64,000 nucleotides of DNA from Chloroflexota bacterium (GTDB lineage: Bacteria > Chloroflexota > UBA11872). The notes below the pieces were generated by a model, which saw nothing but the letters and a program-made list of their open reading frames with translations, had not been told where the DNA came from and searched no databases. Where the stretch lies: contig JAJDUU010000035.1 of NCBI GenBank assembly GCA_022826485.1, positions 62,001-126,000 on the forward strand, written 5' to 3'. Both the position numbers and the translations under genes were made by a program. Shown here piece after piece: positions 1 through 9,331 of the stretch; the stretch's first letter is position 1; each line of letters starts with the position of its first letter.

Positions 1-213
1 ATCGAGGCCGGCCAGATCCACGCCGCGTCCTTCCAGCAACCGCCGATGGGATTCCGGAAAGTCCGTGCCGACCACGCTCACCAACGCCGTTGGCGCGAAG
101 AGCCGCGCCGCCAGGGCGGCATAGGTGCCCGATCCACCCAGGACCCGCGTGACTTGTCCCGACGGCGTCGCGATGTCGTCGATGCCGACGGTGCCGACGA
201 TGACGACGCTCAC
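1..213 (-). CDS. PfkB/ribokinase-family carbohydrate kinase, N-terminal part (runs off window start)
   Basis: Reverse-strand GTG at 213 opens VSVVIVGTVGIDDIATPSGQVTRVLGGSGTYAALAARLFAPTALVSVVGTDFP, typical PfkB N-terminus; overlaps the mtnP stop by GTGA. Confidence 0.75.
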   Translation of the reverse strand, partial: MSVVIVGTVGIDDIATPSGQVTRVLGGSGTYAALAARLFAPTALVSVVGTDFPESHRRLLEGRGVDLAGLD

Positions 214-1114
214 GACGCGTTCGGCTCGTCCAAATGACGGTCCACCAGCAGCGCCACCCGCTTCCGCGCCTGGGGGTCGATGGCCTCCGGCGCGGTGATG
301 ATGCCGGTGGCGAGCGCCGCGCCGCACTCGCAGCCCCGCGGCTGCCGCACCACCGCCGGAATCGCCGCCCGCACCGCGCGCAGCGCCAGCTCGGCGTTGG
401 CCATTAGATTGCGCACCACCATGGCGGCCGTCACCGGCTCCTCGCTCTCGTGCCAGACGTCGTAGTCGGTGACCATGGCCATGACCGCGTAGCAAAGCTC
501 GGCCTCGCGGGCCAACCGCGCCTCGGGCAGCGCGGTCATGCCGATCACGTCCACGCCCCACGAGCGGTAGAGCTCGGACTCCGCGCGGGTCGAGAACTGC
601 GGCCCTTCGATGCACACGTAGGCGCCCCCGCGATGGACGTTGCCGCCGGCGCCCGCCACCGCCTCGGCCAGGACGCTCCGGACCTGCGCACACATAGGGT
701 CGGCCAGGCCCACGTGCACGACCAGTCCCGGCTCGTCGAAGAAGGTGGAGGGCCGGTCGCGGGTGCGGTCGATGAGCTGATCGGGGATCACGACGTCAAG
801 CGGCGGGATGCGCTCGCGCATGCTGCCCACGGCGCTCACGGCCAGCACCCACTCCACGCCCAAGGACTTCAGCGCCCAAATGTTGGCGCGCACGTTGAGG
901 GCGGTGGGCGAGATGCGGTGACCGCGGCCATGGCGTGGTAGAAACGCGACCTCGACGCCGTCCAGCACGCCCACGACCAGGCTGTCGCTGGGATCGCCGA
1001 ACGGCGTCTCGATCGCAACCTCGCGGCGCTGCTCCAACCCCGGCATCTGATAGAAACCACTGCCGCCAATAACCCCGACGCGGGCGCGCGCGTCGGCAGC
1101 GCTCGGACCGGCCA

Positions 1115-1115
<1 letters not shown>
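210..1115 (-). CDS. mtnP: S-methyl-5'-thioadenosine phosphorylase
   Basis: VGVIGGSGFYQMPGL, FLPRHGRGHRISPTALNVRANIWALKSLGV, YVCIEGPQFSTRAESELYRSWGVDVIGMTALPEARLAREAELCYA. Confidence 0.93.
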
Positions 1116-2173
<1,058 letters not shown>

Positions 2174-2254
2174 GGGGCGGGCAACTCTGGCAACGGCCCG
2201 AGAGTATAGCCATCGTGCACCTCCCTCCCCGTAGCAGGTGACCTTTGCGTAACC

Positions 2255-2395
2255 CCTCCGTCATTCCCGCGAAGGGAGACCTTTGCGAATCCGCTCCGTC
2301 ATTCCCGCGAATGCGGGAATCTACCGGCCGCTGAACCTGTTGACCCATGCGTAGGGGCGACGCATGCGTCGCCCCTACCGCTCTTTTCAAAGGTC
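2255..2395. repeat. Palindromic repeat island, incl. 28-bp perfect palindrome GTAGGGGCGACGCATGCGTCGCCCCTAC at 2352-2379
   Basis: TCCGTCATTCCCGCGAATGCGGGAATC and perfect palindrome read directly. Confidence 0.85.
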
Positions 2396-2460
2396 TTTAG
2401 CGGGGGAGGGTGAGGGCAGGAGTCCGACCCGCCGCCCCGTCCCCCGCGGGTCCCCCGAAC

Positions 2461-2991
2461 CTAGTCCAACCCGCGCCGCTTCCGGGCGGCCTCGTAGGCG
2501 TCCAGGCCGATCTCGCCGCGGGCGAACCGGGCTTCGATGGACTGGAAAGCGTCCGCCGGCGCGGCCATGGCGGGCGCCAGGTCGGGGCTGGGCTCGGCGG
2601 CGCGGGCTTCGGCCAGCTGCTGCCGCGCCGCGGCCTGCGACGGGGCGTCCGCCGGCCCCTCGACGTACTCGTCGCCCTGCGAGGCGTCAGCCGCCGGCGC
2701 CGGCGCGTCGCCGGCCGACCCCGCGAGCTTGTCCTTGAGCCACCGGCCTACCTCATCGGGGTCGGCGTCGGCCACCCAGGCAGTGACGTCGTCGTCCAGG
2801 GACGCGGCGGCCGTCTGCGAGCGCAGCCGCTCGCGGTGGACCTCGCGATCCTTCTTCGACTGCCAGCGGCGCTCGATCGCGCCGACGCGGGCGGCGACCT
2901 CGCGGTCGACCGCGGCCTCGAAGTCCGGCGGCGTCTCCGCGACGGTCTCCGGGGCGGTTGCGGTGGTTGACTCGGATGGTTGATCGGTCAT
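2461..2991 (-). CDS. Uncharacterised protein, charged/Ala-rich, SHOCT-like C-terminal helix pair
   Basis: 176-aa ORF 11 bp downstream of the next gene; C-term FQSIEARFARGEIGLDAYEAARKRRGL resembles SHOCT-type motif. Confidence 0.55.
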   Translation of the reverse strand: MTDQPSESTTATAPETVAETPPDFEAAVDREVAARVGAIERRWQSKKDREVHRERLRSQTAAASLDDDVTAWVADADPDEVGRWLKDKLAGSAGDAPAPAADASQGDEYVEGPADAPSQAAARQQLAEARAAEPSPDLAPAMAAPADAFQSIEARFARGEIGLDAYEAARKRRGLD

Positions 2992-3001
2992 GGATGCTCC
3001 T

Positions 3002-3724
3002 TTAGGCGGCGACTTCGGCGCGGACGGCGTAGCCCGCGGTGGACAGGGCGGATTCGAGTTGACGCTCCGGGTCGAGCTCGGCGGCCAGGGTGACGGCGTG
3101 GCCCAGCCGCGCGGCGAACATCAACGCATCGGTGGTGCGCGCGGCGTAGGCGTCGTGCAGACGCGTCGCCCAGCGGGACAGCTCGGCGGCCAGCCCCGGC
3201 GGCGCGCCCCGCAGCAGGGTCTGCCACTCCGCGTCCAGGACCTTGACGTCGCCGCCCGACGCCAACGGCCCGGCGCGCTGGTAGCCCTCGCTGACCATCA
3301 GCGTGAGCAGGTCGTCGCGCGTGGCGACGCGGCAATGGTCCCACTGCGCGTCGCCGGTCGGCCCGGGATGCGGACACGCCGCAGACAGACAGCCGGCGGA
3401 CCATTGGCTGCCCGGCGATCCGCAGCGCGGACAGTGCCAGTGCCCCCGCAGCAACAGCCCGCGCGCCACCGCCTCGTCGTCGAACGCTTGGCTGATGTAG
3501 CGGCGGACGCCCGGCGCCGCGCGCGCATCGGTGACGGCGCCCATGACCTGGCTCACCCAGGCATGCTCGAAGCGCTCGAACTCCTTCAGACCCAGCCCTC
3601 GGCGGGTCTGCTCCATCGCCGCGCGAAGCGCCTTCGTCGGCACGGCGTAACGGGCCTTGTCGGCATGCCCGTCCGACTGGGCGGTGATGACGGCCGCGGC
3701 GCCGTCGATCTGCACATCGAGCAT
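3002..3724 (-). CDS. Uncharacterised protein with zinc-ribbon-like CPRCG...C...CPHP cluster
   Basis: Start MLDVQIDGAAAVIT at 3724; HWHCPRCGSPGSQWSAGCLSAACPHPGP; preceded by TTGACA-N17-TACTCT promoter on minus strand. Confidence 0.6.
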   Translation of the reverse strand: MLDVQIDGAAAVITAQSDGHADKARYAVPTKALRAAMEQTRRGLGLKEFERFEHAWVSQVMGAVTDARAAPGVRRYISQAFDDEAVARGLLLRGHWHCPRCGSPGSQWSAGCLSAACPHPGPTGDAQWDHCRVATRDDLLTLMVSEGYQRAGPLASGGDVKVLDAEWQTLLRGAPPGLAAELSRWATRLHDAYAARTTDALMFAARLGHAVTLAAELDPERQLESALSTAGYAVRAEVAA

Positions 3725-3803
3725 GCGTCCTCCTTTGCGAGTGGCGCCGGGAGCCTCGGGGCCTTGGGTCGACCCATGACCACATCCGGCGTTGTATACG
3801 GTA

Positions 3804-3847
3804 AGAGTACGCCGCGCATGGCCGGGTGTCAACCATTCGCGTACAAT
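3804..3847. promoter_or_regulatory. Divergent promoter/operator region between XRE regulator and two-gene operon
   Basis: Minus strand TTGACA (3827-3832) N17 TACTCT (3804-3809); plus strand TACAAT (3842-3847); inverted repeat GTACGC (3807-3812)/GCGTAC (3839-3844) overlaps both -10 elements. Confidence 0.6.
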
Positions 3848-3854
3848 GCGGCCC

Positions 3855-4376
3855 ATGGCAGGCGCAGAGGCTGGGCTGCGGTTCCCCGAGGCATTGCGCC
3901 GCGCCCGCCTGGCGCGCGGGCTCTCCTATCGGGCGCTGGCGGATCGCTGCGGCCTGTCCCATTCGTTCCTGAGCCATATCGAGAAGGGCGAGCGCCGCCC
4001 GCCGCGCATGGCGCACGTGATGGCCATCGCCGCGGCCCTCGACGCCGTGACTCCGTCCTTCCTGCTCGCCGCGCTGGCCGACCGCGTGGGAACCGAGGCG
4101 GCGCAGCTGGTCATGCACCTGGCGCAGGCCGCGTCCGACGCCGACCCGCTGCCGGGCGCGCTGCCGGAGATCGGTTCCGCAGACGCGATCGAGGCGCTGG
4201 CCGCCGCCGCCTCCCAACCGGACGCTGAGCCCCAGCTGCGCCGGGCGCTGTCCTTCGTGGACCTGCAGTTCGACGCCGACGTGCTGCGCGTGGGCTTCGG
4301 CGACGCGGCGAACCCCGTCGTCCTGAGCGTGGTGGGTCCGGCGGATCCCCCAGCCGGCCCCGAGCGCGTCGAATAG
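3855..4376 (+). CDS. XRE-family HTH transcriptional regulator
   Basis: FPEALRRARLARGLSYRALADRCGLSHSFLSHIEKGERRPPRMAHVMAIAAAL. Confidence 0.85.
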   Translation: MAGAEAGLRFPEALRRARLARGLSYRALADRCGLSHSFLSHIEKGERRPPRMAHVMAIAAALDAVTPSFLLAALADRVGTEAAQLVMHLAQAASDADPLPGALPEIGSADAIEALAAAASQPDAEPQLRRALSFVDLQFDADVLRVGFGDAANPVVLSVVGPADPPAGPERVE

Positions 4377-4425
4377 GCTGCACGCTGGCTTCGGTGGACG
4401 CGCGGCGCCGGCGTAGGTCGATTCA

Positions 4426-5541
4426 GTGACCAGCGACCGGCCCTCGGCACGGACCCCCTGCTGCGCCCCGCGGCCCACCGGACCGGACCCTCACCCTATC
4501 CCTCTCCCTCCAAGGGAGAGGGAACTGGACTCAGCCGAACCGCCACCCCTCCGTCATTCCGGCGATAGCCGGAATCCAGGTCCGGCCGACCCCGCCGCCC
4601 CGCTCGAGGACGACCCAAGAGCACCTCCGGCCCCTTCTCCCCTGGGGGGAGAAGGCAGGGATGAGGGGGATTCCGGCGCCGCGCCGATCTCCGACACAGT
4701 CCGCCTGCCCGGCGGGTCGTTCCTGATGGGCTCCAACGACCCCACCGGCTTTCCTGAGGACGGCGAAGGCCCCGTGCGGCGAGTGTCGGTCGGCGCCTTC
4801 CGCGTGGGCGTCCACGCCGTCACCAACGCGCAGTTCGCCGCCTTCGTCGACGCGACGCGCTACACCACCGACGCCGAGCGCTTTGGCTGGTCCTTCGTAT
4901 TCCACCTGCTCGTGTCGGAGGATGTCCGGCAGCGTCATCCTCAGCGCCCCGAGGCCACGCCCTGGTGGGTGCCCGTCACCGGCGCCACGTGGCGGCAGCC
5001 CGAAGGTCCGGGAAGCACGCTGGAGGGGCGCGGCGACCACCCGGTGGTCCACGTGTCGTGGCCCGACGCCGCGGCCTTTGCCGACTGGGCCGGCGCGCGC
5101 CTTCCCACCGAGGCCGAGTGGGAGTACGCGGCGCGCGGCGGCCTGGAGCAGCGGCGCTATCCCTGGGGCGATTCCTTGACACCGCGCCGGCAGCACCGCT
5201 GCAACATCTGGCAGGGCAGGTTTCCCGAGCGCAACACGCTGGACGACGGCTATCTCGCCACCGCGCCGGTGGATGCCTACGCGCCGAACCGCTTCGGCCT
5301 GTTCAACACGGCGGGCAACGTGTGGGAGTGGTGCGGCGACTGGTTCCACCCGACGTTCCACGTTCAAGGCCCGCGCGAGAATCCCGCAGGCCCGCCCGGC
5401 GGCACGGCGCGGGTGCTGCGCGGCGGCTCCTATCTGTGCCACCGCTCCTACTGCAACCGCTATCGCGTCGCCGCGCGCAGCGCCAACACCCCCGATAGCT
5501 CGGCGGGCAACGTCGGCTTCCGCTGCGTCTGGCCCGCGTGA
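4426..5541 (+). CDS. Formylglycine-generating enzyme (FGE/SUMF1) family; N-terminal ~95 codons repeat-derived
   Basis: LPGGSFLMGSND, RLPTEAEWEYAARGG, RVLRGGSYLCHRSYCNRYRVAARSANTPDSSAGNVGFRC with both catalytic-type cysteines; start site uncertain. Confidence 0.9.
   Translation: MTSDRPSARTPCCAPRPTGPDPHPIPLPPRERELDSAEPPPLRHSGDSRNPGPADPAAPLEDDPRAPPAPSPLGGEGRDEGDSGAAPISDTVRLPGGSFLMGSNDPTGFPEDGEGPVRRVSVGAFRVGVHAVTNAQFAAFVDATRYTTDAERFGWSFVFHLLVSEDVRQRHPQRPEATPWWVPVTGATWRQPEGPGSTLEGRGDHPVVHVSWPDAAAFADWAGARLPTEAEWEYAARGGLEQRRYPWGDSLTPRRQHRCNIWQGRFPERNTLDDGYLATAPVDAYAPNRFGLFNTAGNVWEWCGDWFHPTFHVQGPRENPAGPPGGTARVLRGGSYLCHRSYCNRYRVAARSANTPDSSAGNVGFRCVWPA
4480..4660. repeat. Palindromic repeat units inside the 5' part of the FGE reading frame
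   Basis: CCCTCACCCTATCCCTCTCCCTCCAAGGGAGAGGG and CCGTCATTCCGGCGATAGCCGGAATCCAGGTCCGGCCGAC. Confidence 0.8.
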
Positions 5542-5574
5542 CGCTCTTATTCCTCTTCCATTGAGAGGCCTCGG

Positions 5575-5675
5575 CGCCCTCCCGTCACCCCCGGCGAACG
5601 CCGGGGTCCAGGTCCGGCCGGCACGCTTCGGCCCCCGGACTGGATTCCGGCCTCCGCCGGAATGACGGACGGGGC
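5575..5675. repeat. Paired inverted repeat unit (GTCACCCCCGGCG...GGTCC / GGACTGGATTCCGGCCTCCGCCGGAATGACGG)
   Basis: Sequence matches copies at 27.5, 27.7, 27.9, 51.8, 52.2 and 52.4 kb. Confidence 0.8.
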
Positions 5676-5720
5676 AGACTCGTCGTCGGATTGAAGGCGG
5701 TCCGCCAAGGCTCACGCCGA

Positions 5721-5736
5721 TGTTTCACGTGAAACA
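5721..5736. promoter_or_regulatory. parS: parS centromere-like site
   Basis: Exact TGTTTCACGTGAAACA. Confidence 0.93.
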
Positions 5737-5771
5737 TTGCCGCCGTGCTGGGCGCCTGAGTAGGAGGGCGC

Positions 5772-5933
5772 ATGCCTGACCCACCTGCCCTGGGCCGGAT
5801 CGTCATCCTCAACGGCGCCCCGCGGTCGGGGAAGTCCAGCATCGCTGCGGCGATCCAGGCTGGCTGCCGCGGACGGTGCGATGCTGGTGGTGCGTTTGAG
5901 AACCGCGGCGAATCAGGGGGAACGCAGCTATGA
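5772..5933 (+). pseudogene. Truncated P-loop protein N-terminus (chloramphenicol phosphotransferase-like)
   Basis: MPDPPALGRIVILNGAPRSGKSSIAAAIQ then unrelated tail; 53 codons, overlaps next start by ATGA. Confidence 0.5.
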
Positions 5934-6676
5934 CGGCTGAGGCAAACGGCGTGCTCGAAGGCCAGACGGCGATCGTTACAGGAGGAAACCGCGGCATCGG
6001 TAAAGGCATCGCGCGGGCGTTCGCCATGGCCGGGGCCGACGTGCTGATTACGGCGCGCGACGCGGAGCTGCTGGCGGCGGCCGTGACCGAGTTGGAGGCC
6101 TACGGCGGCGTGGTCGTTGGGGTGCCCGCCGACGTCCAGGTGGAATCCGACGTCGACCGGGTCTTCGCCGAGGCCGCGGCTCGGTTCGAGCGGTTGGACG
6201 TCCTGGTCAACAACGCGGGCCTCTCGCTGCCGTCGCCGCTGCACGAGCACGCGCTCGCCACCTGGGAAACGGTCGTTGGGACCAACCTCACCGGCGCCTT
6301 CCTCTGCACGCGGGCGGCCATGCGCCTGATGCGACCCCAGGGCCGCGGTCGCATCATCAACATCGCCAGCATCTCGGCGCAGCGGGTGCGACCCGAGTCA
6401 TCCGCCTACAGCGCGAGCAAATTCGGCCTGTGGGGGCTCACCCAGGTCACGTCGCTCGAAGGGCGCGACCACGGCATCTCCGCCTGCTGCATCAACCCCG
6501 GCAACACGCGCGTGGAGCGGCGTGAGGAAATCGACACCGAGGAGAACCGTGAGCCGATGATGGGCGTCGAGTCGGTGGCCGAGGTCGCGGTGACCATGGC
6601 GGCGCTGCCGCCGCACGTGCAACTGCTCGAAGCCACGGTGCTGCCGCTGCAGCAGCCGTTCATCGGCCGGGGGTAG
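5930..6676 (+). CDS. SDR-family oxidoreductase
   Basis: AIVTGGNRGIGKGIARAFA, VNNAGLS, YSASKFGLWGLTQ. Confidence 0.92.
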   Translation: MTAEANGVLEGQTAIVTGGNRGIGKGIARAFAMAGADVLITARDAELLAAAVTELEAYGGVVVGVPADVQVESDVDRVFAEAAARFERLDVLVNNAGLSLPSPLHEHALATWETVVGTNLTGAFLCTRAAMRLMRPQGRGRIINIASISAQRVRPESSAYSASKFGLWGLTQVTSLEGRDHGISACCINPGNTRVERREEIDTEENREPMMGVESVAEVAVTMAALPPHVQLLEATVLPLQQPFIGRG

Positions 6677-6679
6677 GGG

Positions 6680-6800
6680 CGGGCGTCCAGGTCCGACCGA
6701 GGCGCCTCGGCCCTCGGACTGGATTCCGGCCTCCGCCGGAATGACGGAAGGGGGGCAGGCTCGTCGCGGGAATGACGGACGGGTTACGCGAAGGTCTCCG
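6680..6800. repeat. Palindromic repeat island
   Basis: GGATTCCGGCCTCCGCCGGAATGACGGA and partial copies. Confidence 0.8.
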
Positions 6801-6880
6801 TTCGCGGGGACAGGCTCCGGCGGTATGACGGAGCGGGTTGCCAGTAGCCCTTCGAGGCAAAGGGCTCGCTCAGCGATTGG

Positions 6881-7118
6881 CTAGATCACCAACGACGTGA
6901 CGACCAGTCCCAGGATCAGCACGGCCAATATCGTCATACCGGTTGCCAGGTCCCGGCGCAGGAACGGCAGTCCGGGCAGCTCCGTCTGCTCGCCGCGCGG
7001 CGGTCGCCCGACGACCTCGGGCGGCGCGTCTTCGGCTGTCGCCGGGATCACGGTCGCGGGAATTCGGCGCACGGGATCGCGGCGGCGGCGGCGCGTGGAT
7101 CGTCGTTTTGGTGGCATG
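6881..7118 (-). CDS. Small basic protein with C-terminal transmembrane helix
   Basis: MPPKRRSTRRRRRDPVRR...LPGLPFLRRDLATGMTILAVLILGLVVTSLVI. Confidence 0.5.
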
Positions 7119-7234
7119 GCTACCAGCGATTCTCGCGCTCGGCGCCGCGGGGGCACTGCGGGTCTCTGCTAACGGCGGCGGGTTTCGGATGGATTCCGGC
7201 TTTCGGAGGGCTGTGGATAAAGGGGCGATATCCC

Positions 7235-7295
7235 ACGCCCCGGAGGGCCCTCACCCTACCCTCTCCCTGAGGGAGAGGGGACCGGACGGAGGGCG
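7235..7295. repeat. P-type hairpin repeat CCCTCACCCTACCCTCTCCCTGAGGGAGAGGG
   Basis: Inverted repeat CTCTCCCTGAGGGAGAG at 7261-7277. Confidence 0.8.
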
Positions 7296-7324
7296 CCTCG
7301 GATTGGCGGAGGGTGTGCGCGGAG

Positions 7325-7340
7325 TGTTTCACGTGAAACA
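7325..7340. promoter_or_regulatory. parS: parS centromere-like site
   Basis: Exact TGTTTCACGTGAAACA, immediately 3' of parB stop. Confidence 0.95.
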
Positions 7341-7342
7341 TC

Positions 7343-8210
7343 CTACGCCGCCGTCAACCGATCGATGAGCTGCGCCAGCTCTTCTTCGCTGTAGTACTCG
7401 AGCTCGATTCGACCGCGCGCTTCGCCGCCGCGGAGCCGCACCCGCGTGCCCAGGTTGCCCTGGATCCGTTCCAGGACATGCCCGACCTCGCGGTCCCAGT
7501 CGCTGTCGGTCGCTGGTTGCGTGCTTGATTTGCGGCGCTTCGCTCCGACACCGGCGTTCTGGTCCGATTCCCACTGCTCGGCTTCCCGCACCGACAGCCC
7601 CTGCCGCATGATCGCCACCAACAGCTGCGTGCGGCTGCGCCTGTCGGTCACGCTGAGCAAGGCGCGCGCATGGCCCTCCGTAATTCGCCCCTCGCGCAAC
7701 GCAGCCAGCGACGCCTCATCGAGGCTGAGCAGCCGCAACGCGTTGGCCACGGACGGGCGGCTGACGCCCAACGCTCCCGCAACCCCTTCTTGCGTCAGCT
7801 CGAAGTCCTCCATGAGCACTCGATACGCCTGGGCGCGATCCAGAGCGCTCAGGTCCGTCCGTTGCAGGTTCTCGACGAGCGCCAATTCCAGTTGCTGCCG
7901 ATCGTCCACCGTCACGATCGAGGCTGGTACTTCCGTGAGCCCGGCCAGCCGCGCGGCCCGCCAGCGTCGTTCGCCGGCCACAAGGTGGTAGCGGCCGGGA
8001 TGGTCGCCGCGAGCGCTGACCAAGATCGGCTGCAGCACGCCGTGTCGTCGGATCGACGCCGCCAGCCCCTCAAGTTCAGCGTCGCTGATCGCCTGGCGCG
8101 GCTGGCGGGGATTCGGCTCGATGCCGGTCAGCGGCAGCGACCGCCGGGCGCCGAGCGTGTCGGCAAAGACGTTGTCCAGCCCTCGGCCCAGCGCCCGTCT
8201 AGGCGCCATG
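7343..8210 (-). CDS. parB: Chromosome partitioning protein ParB
   Basis: RRALGRGLDNVF, PNPRQPRQAI, HLVAGERRWRAARLAGLTEVPA, LVENLQRTDLSALDRAQAY. Confidence 0.96.
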
Positions 8211-8939
8211 CCGCTCAACCTCGACCGCGAAGGCCATATAGGCAGCCGCCGCGACCCCCTTCGCGTCATGCTCGAAGATCGTTCGCCGGAATCCCGGCGA
8301 CTCGGCCAAACGCACGCTCCGCGGGATCACCGTCTGCGCCACCTGCTCGCCGAAATGCCCCTGCACCTCCTCGACCACCTCCCACGCCAGATTATTGCGA
8401 CGGTCGAACATTGTCAGCAGGTATCGCATCCGCGGTCCCTCGGTCCGCATCCGCCGCACGCCGGCCAGGGCCTCCATCAGACTGGCCAGGCCCTCCAGCG
8501 CCAGGTATTCGCACTGCACCGGCACGATCACCTCGTCGCACGTCAGCAGCGCCAGGAGCGTGGCTCCCTCGAGGGACGGCGGGCAGTCGATCACCACGTA
8601 GGCGTACTCGGCAATCACCGGGCCCAGGGCGCGACGCAACGCGGTCGCGTCGCCAAGCGCATAGTCCACCATGCCTCTGTCGCCCGGCATCAGCATCAGG
8701 CCGCGGCGACCGGTCGCCACCGTCGCGCTCTCCACGCTCGCCCCGCCGGCGAGCACATCCAATACCGTGCCGGCGGCAGGCTCCTTCGCCAGCAGGCGAC
8801 TCGTGCTGCCCTGGGCGTCGAAGTCGATCAGCAACACCCGGTGGTCACGCTCGGCGAGCGCCGCGGCGAGGTTCACCGCCGTCGTGGTCTTGCCGACGCC
8901 GCCCTTCTGGTTGGCGATCGCATGGATGGTGGTTGTCAA
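8199..8939 (-). CDS. parA: Chromosome partitioning ATPase ParA
   Basis: IHAIANQKGGVGKTTTAVNLAAAL deviant Walker A; VIDCPPSLEGATLLALL. Confidence 0.96.
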   Translation of the reverse strand: MTTTIHAIANQKGGVGKTTTAVNLAAALAERDHRVLLIDFDAQGSTSRLLAKEPAAGTVLDVLAGGASVESATVATGRRGLMLMPGDRGMVDYALGDATALRRALGPVIAEYAYVVIDCPPSLEGATLLALLTCDEVIVPVQCEYLALEGLASLMEALAGVRRMRTEGPRMRYLLTMFDRRNNLAWEVVEEVQGHFGEQVAQTVIPRSVRLAESPGFRRTIFEHDAKGVAAAAYMAFAVEVERHGA

Positions 8940-9331
8940 TCCACAATCGTCTTCCGCTATCGGATTCCTGATCTATACCAAGTCTCGGAGTGGTAGTCGT
9001 CGTCTAGGGGAAACCGTGGATAGACGCCGATAGGCGCTGGTGGACTCGAAGCGACCGGCGTGTGGCCCGCGCGGAGGCGCGGGTGAACGAAATGTGGGAC
9101 GCCGTGGATAGGCGCGGGAAAAGACCTCGAAAGTGGAAGCAGACGGCGATGTATCAACAAGCCGGGCAAGATATCCACAAGGAGCGCCAGGTTATCCACA
9201 CAGAAGGTGGTGAGAAGCAAGGCAAAGCTCCCCACCTGCCGTCATGCCGCGCGGAAGGCGGAAACCGGGGAGAATCGGGGGTGGGGAGTTTTCGACGAAG
9301 AGCCCCACGGGTGCGGCAGGCGCCAGATCGG
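8938..9331. other. oriC: Putative oriC: clustered DnaA-box-like sequences between parA and dnaA
   Basis: TTATCCACA 9192-9200, ATATCCACA 9171-9179, CGTGGATAG 9015-9023 and 9103-9111, CAATCCACA 8938-8946. Confidence 0.6.

Noticed and set aside
2988-4478. 496-aa minus-strand ORF
   Set aside because: Crosses the divergent XRE gene and promoter region; composition not protein-like.
9190-9215. tmRNA/SRP RNA/RNase P RNA near dnaA
   Set aside because: Searched by eye for signature motifs in the dnaA region; none were convincing.
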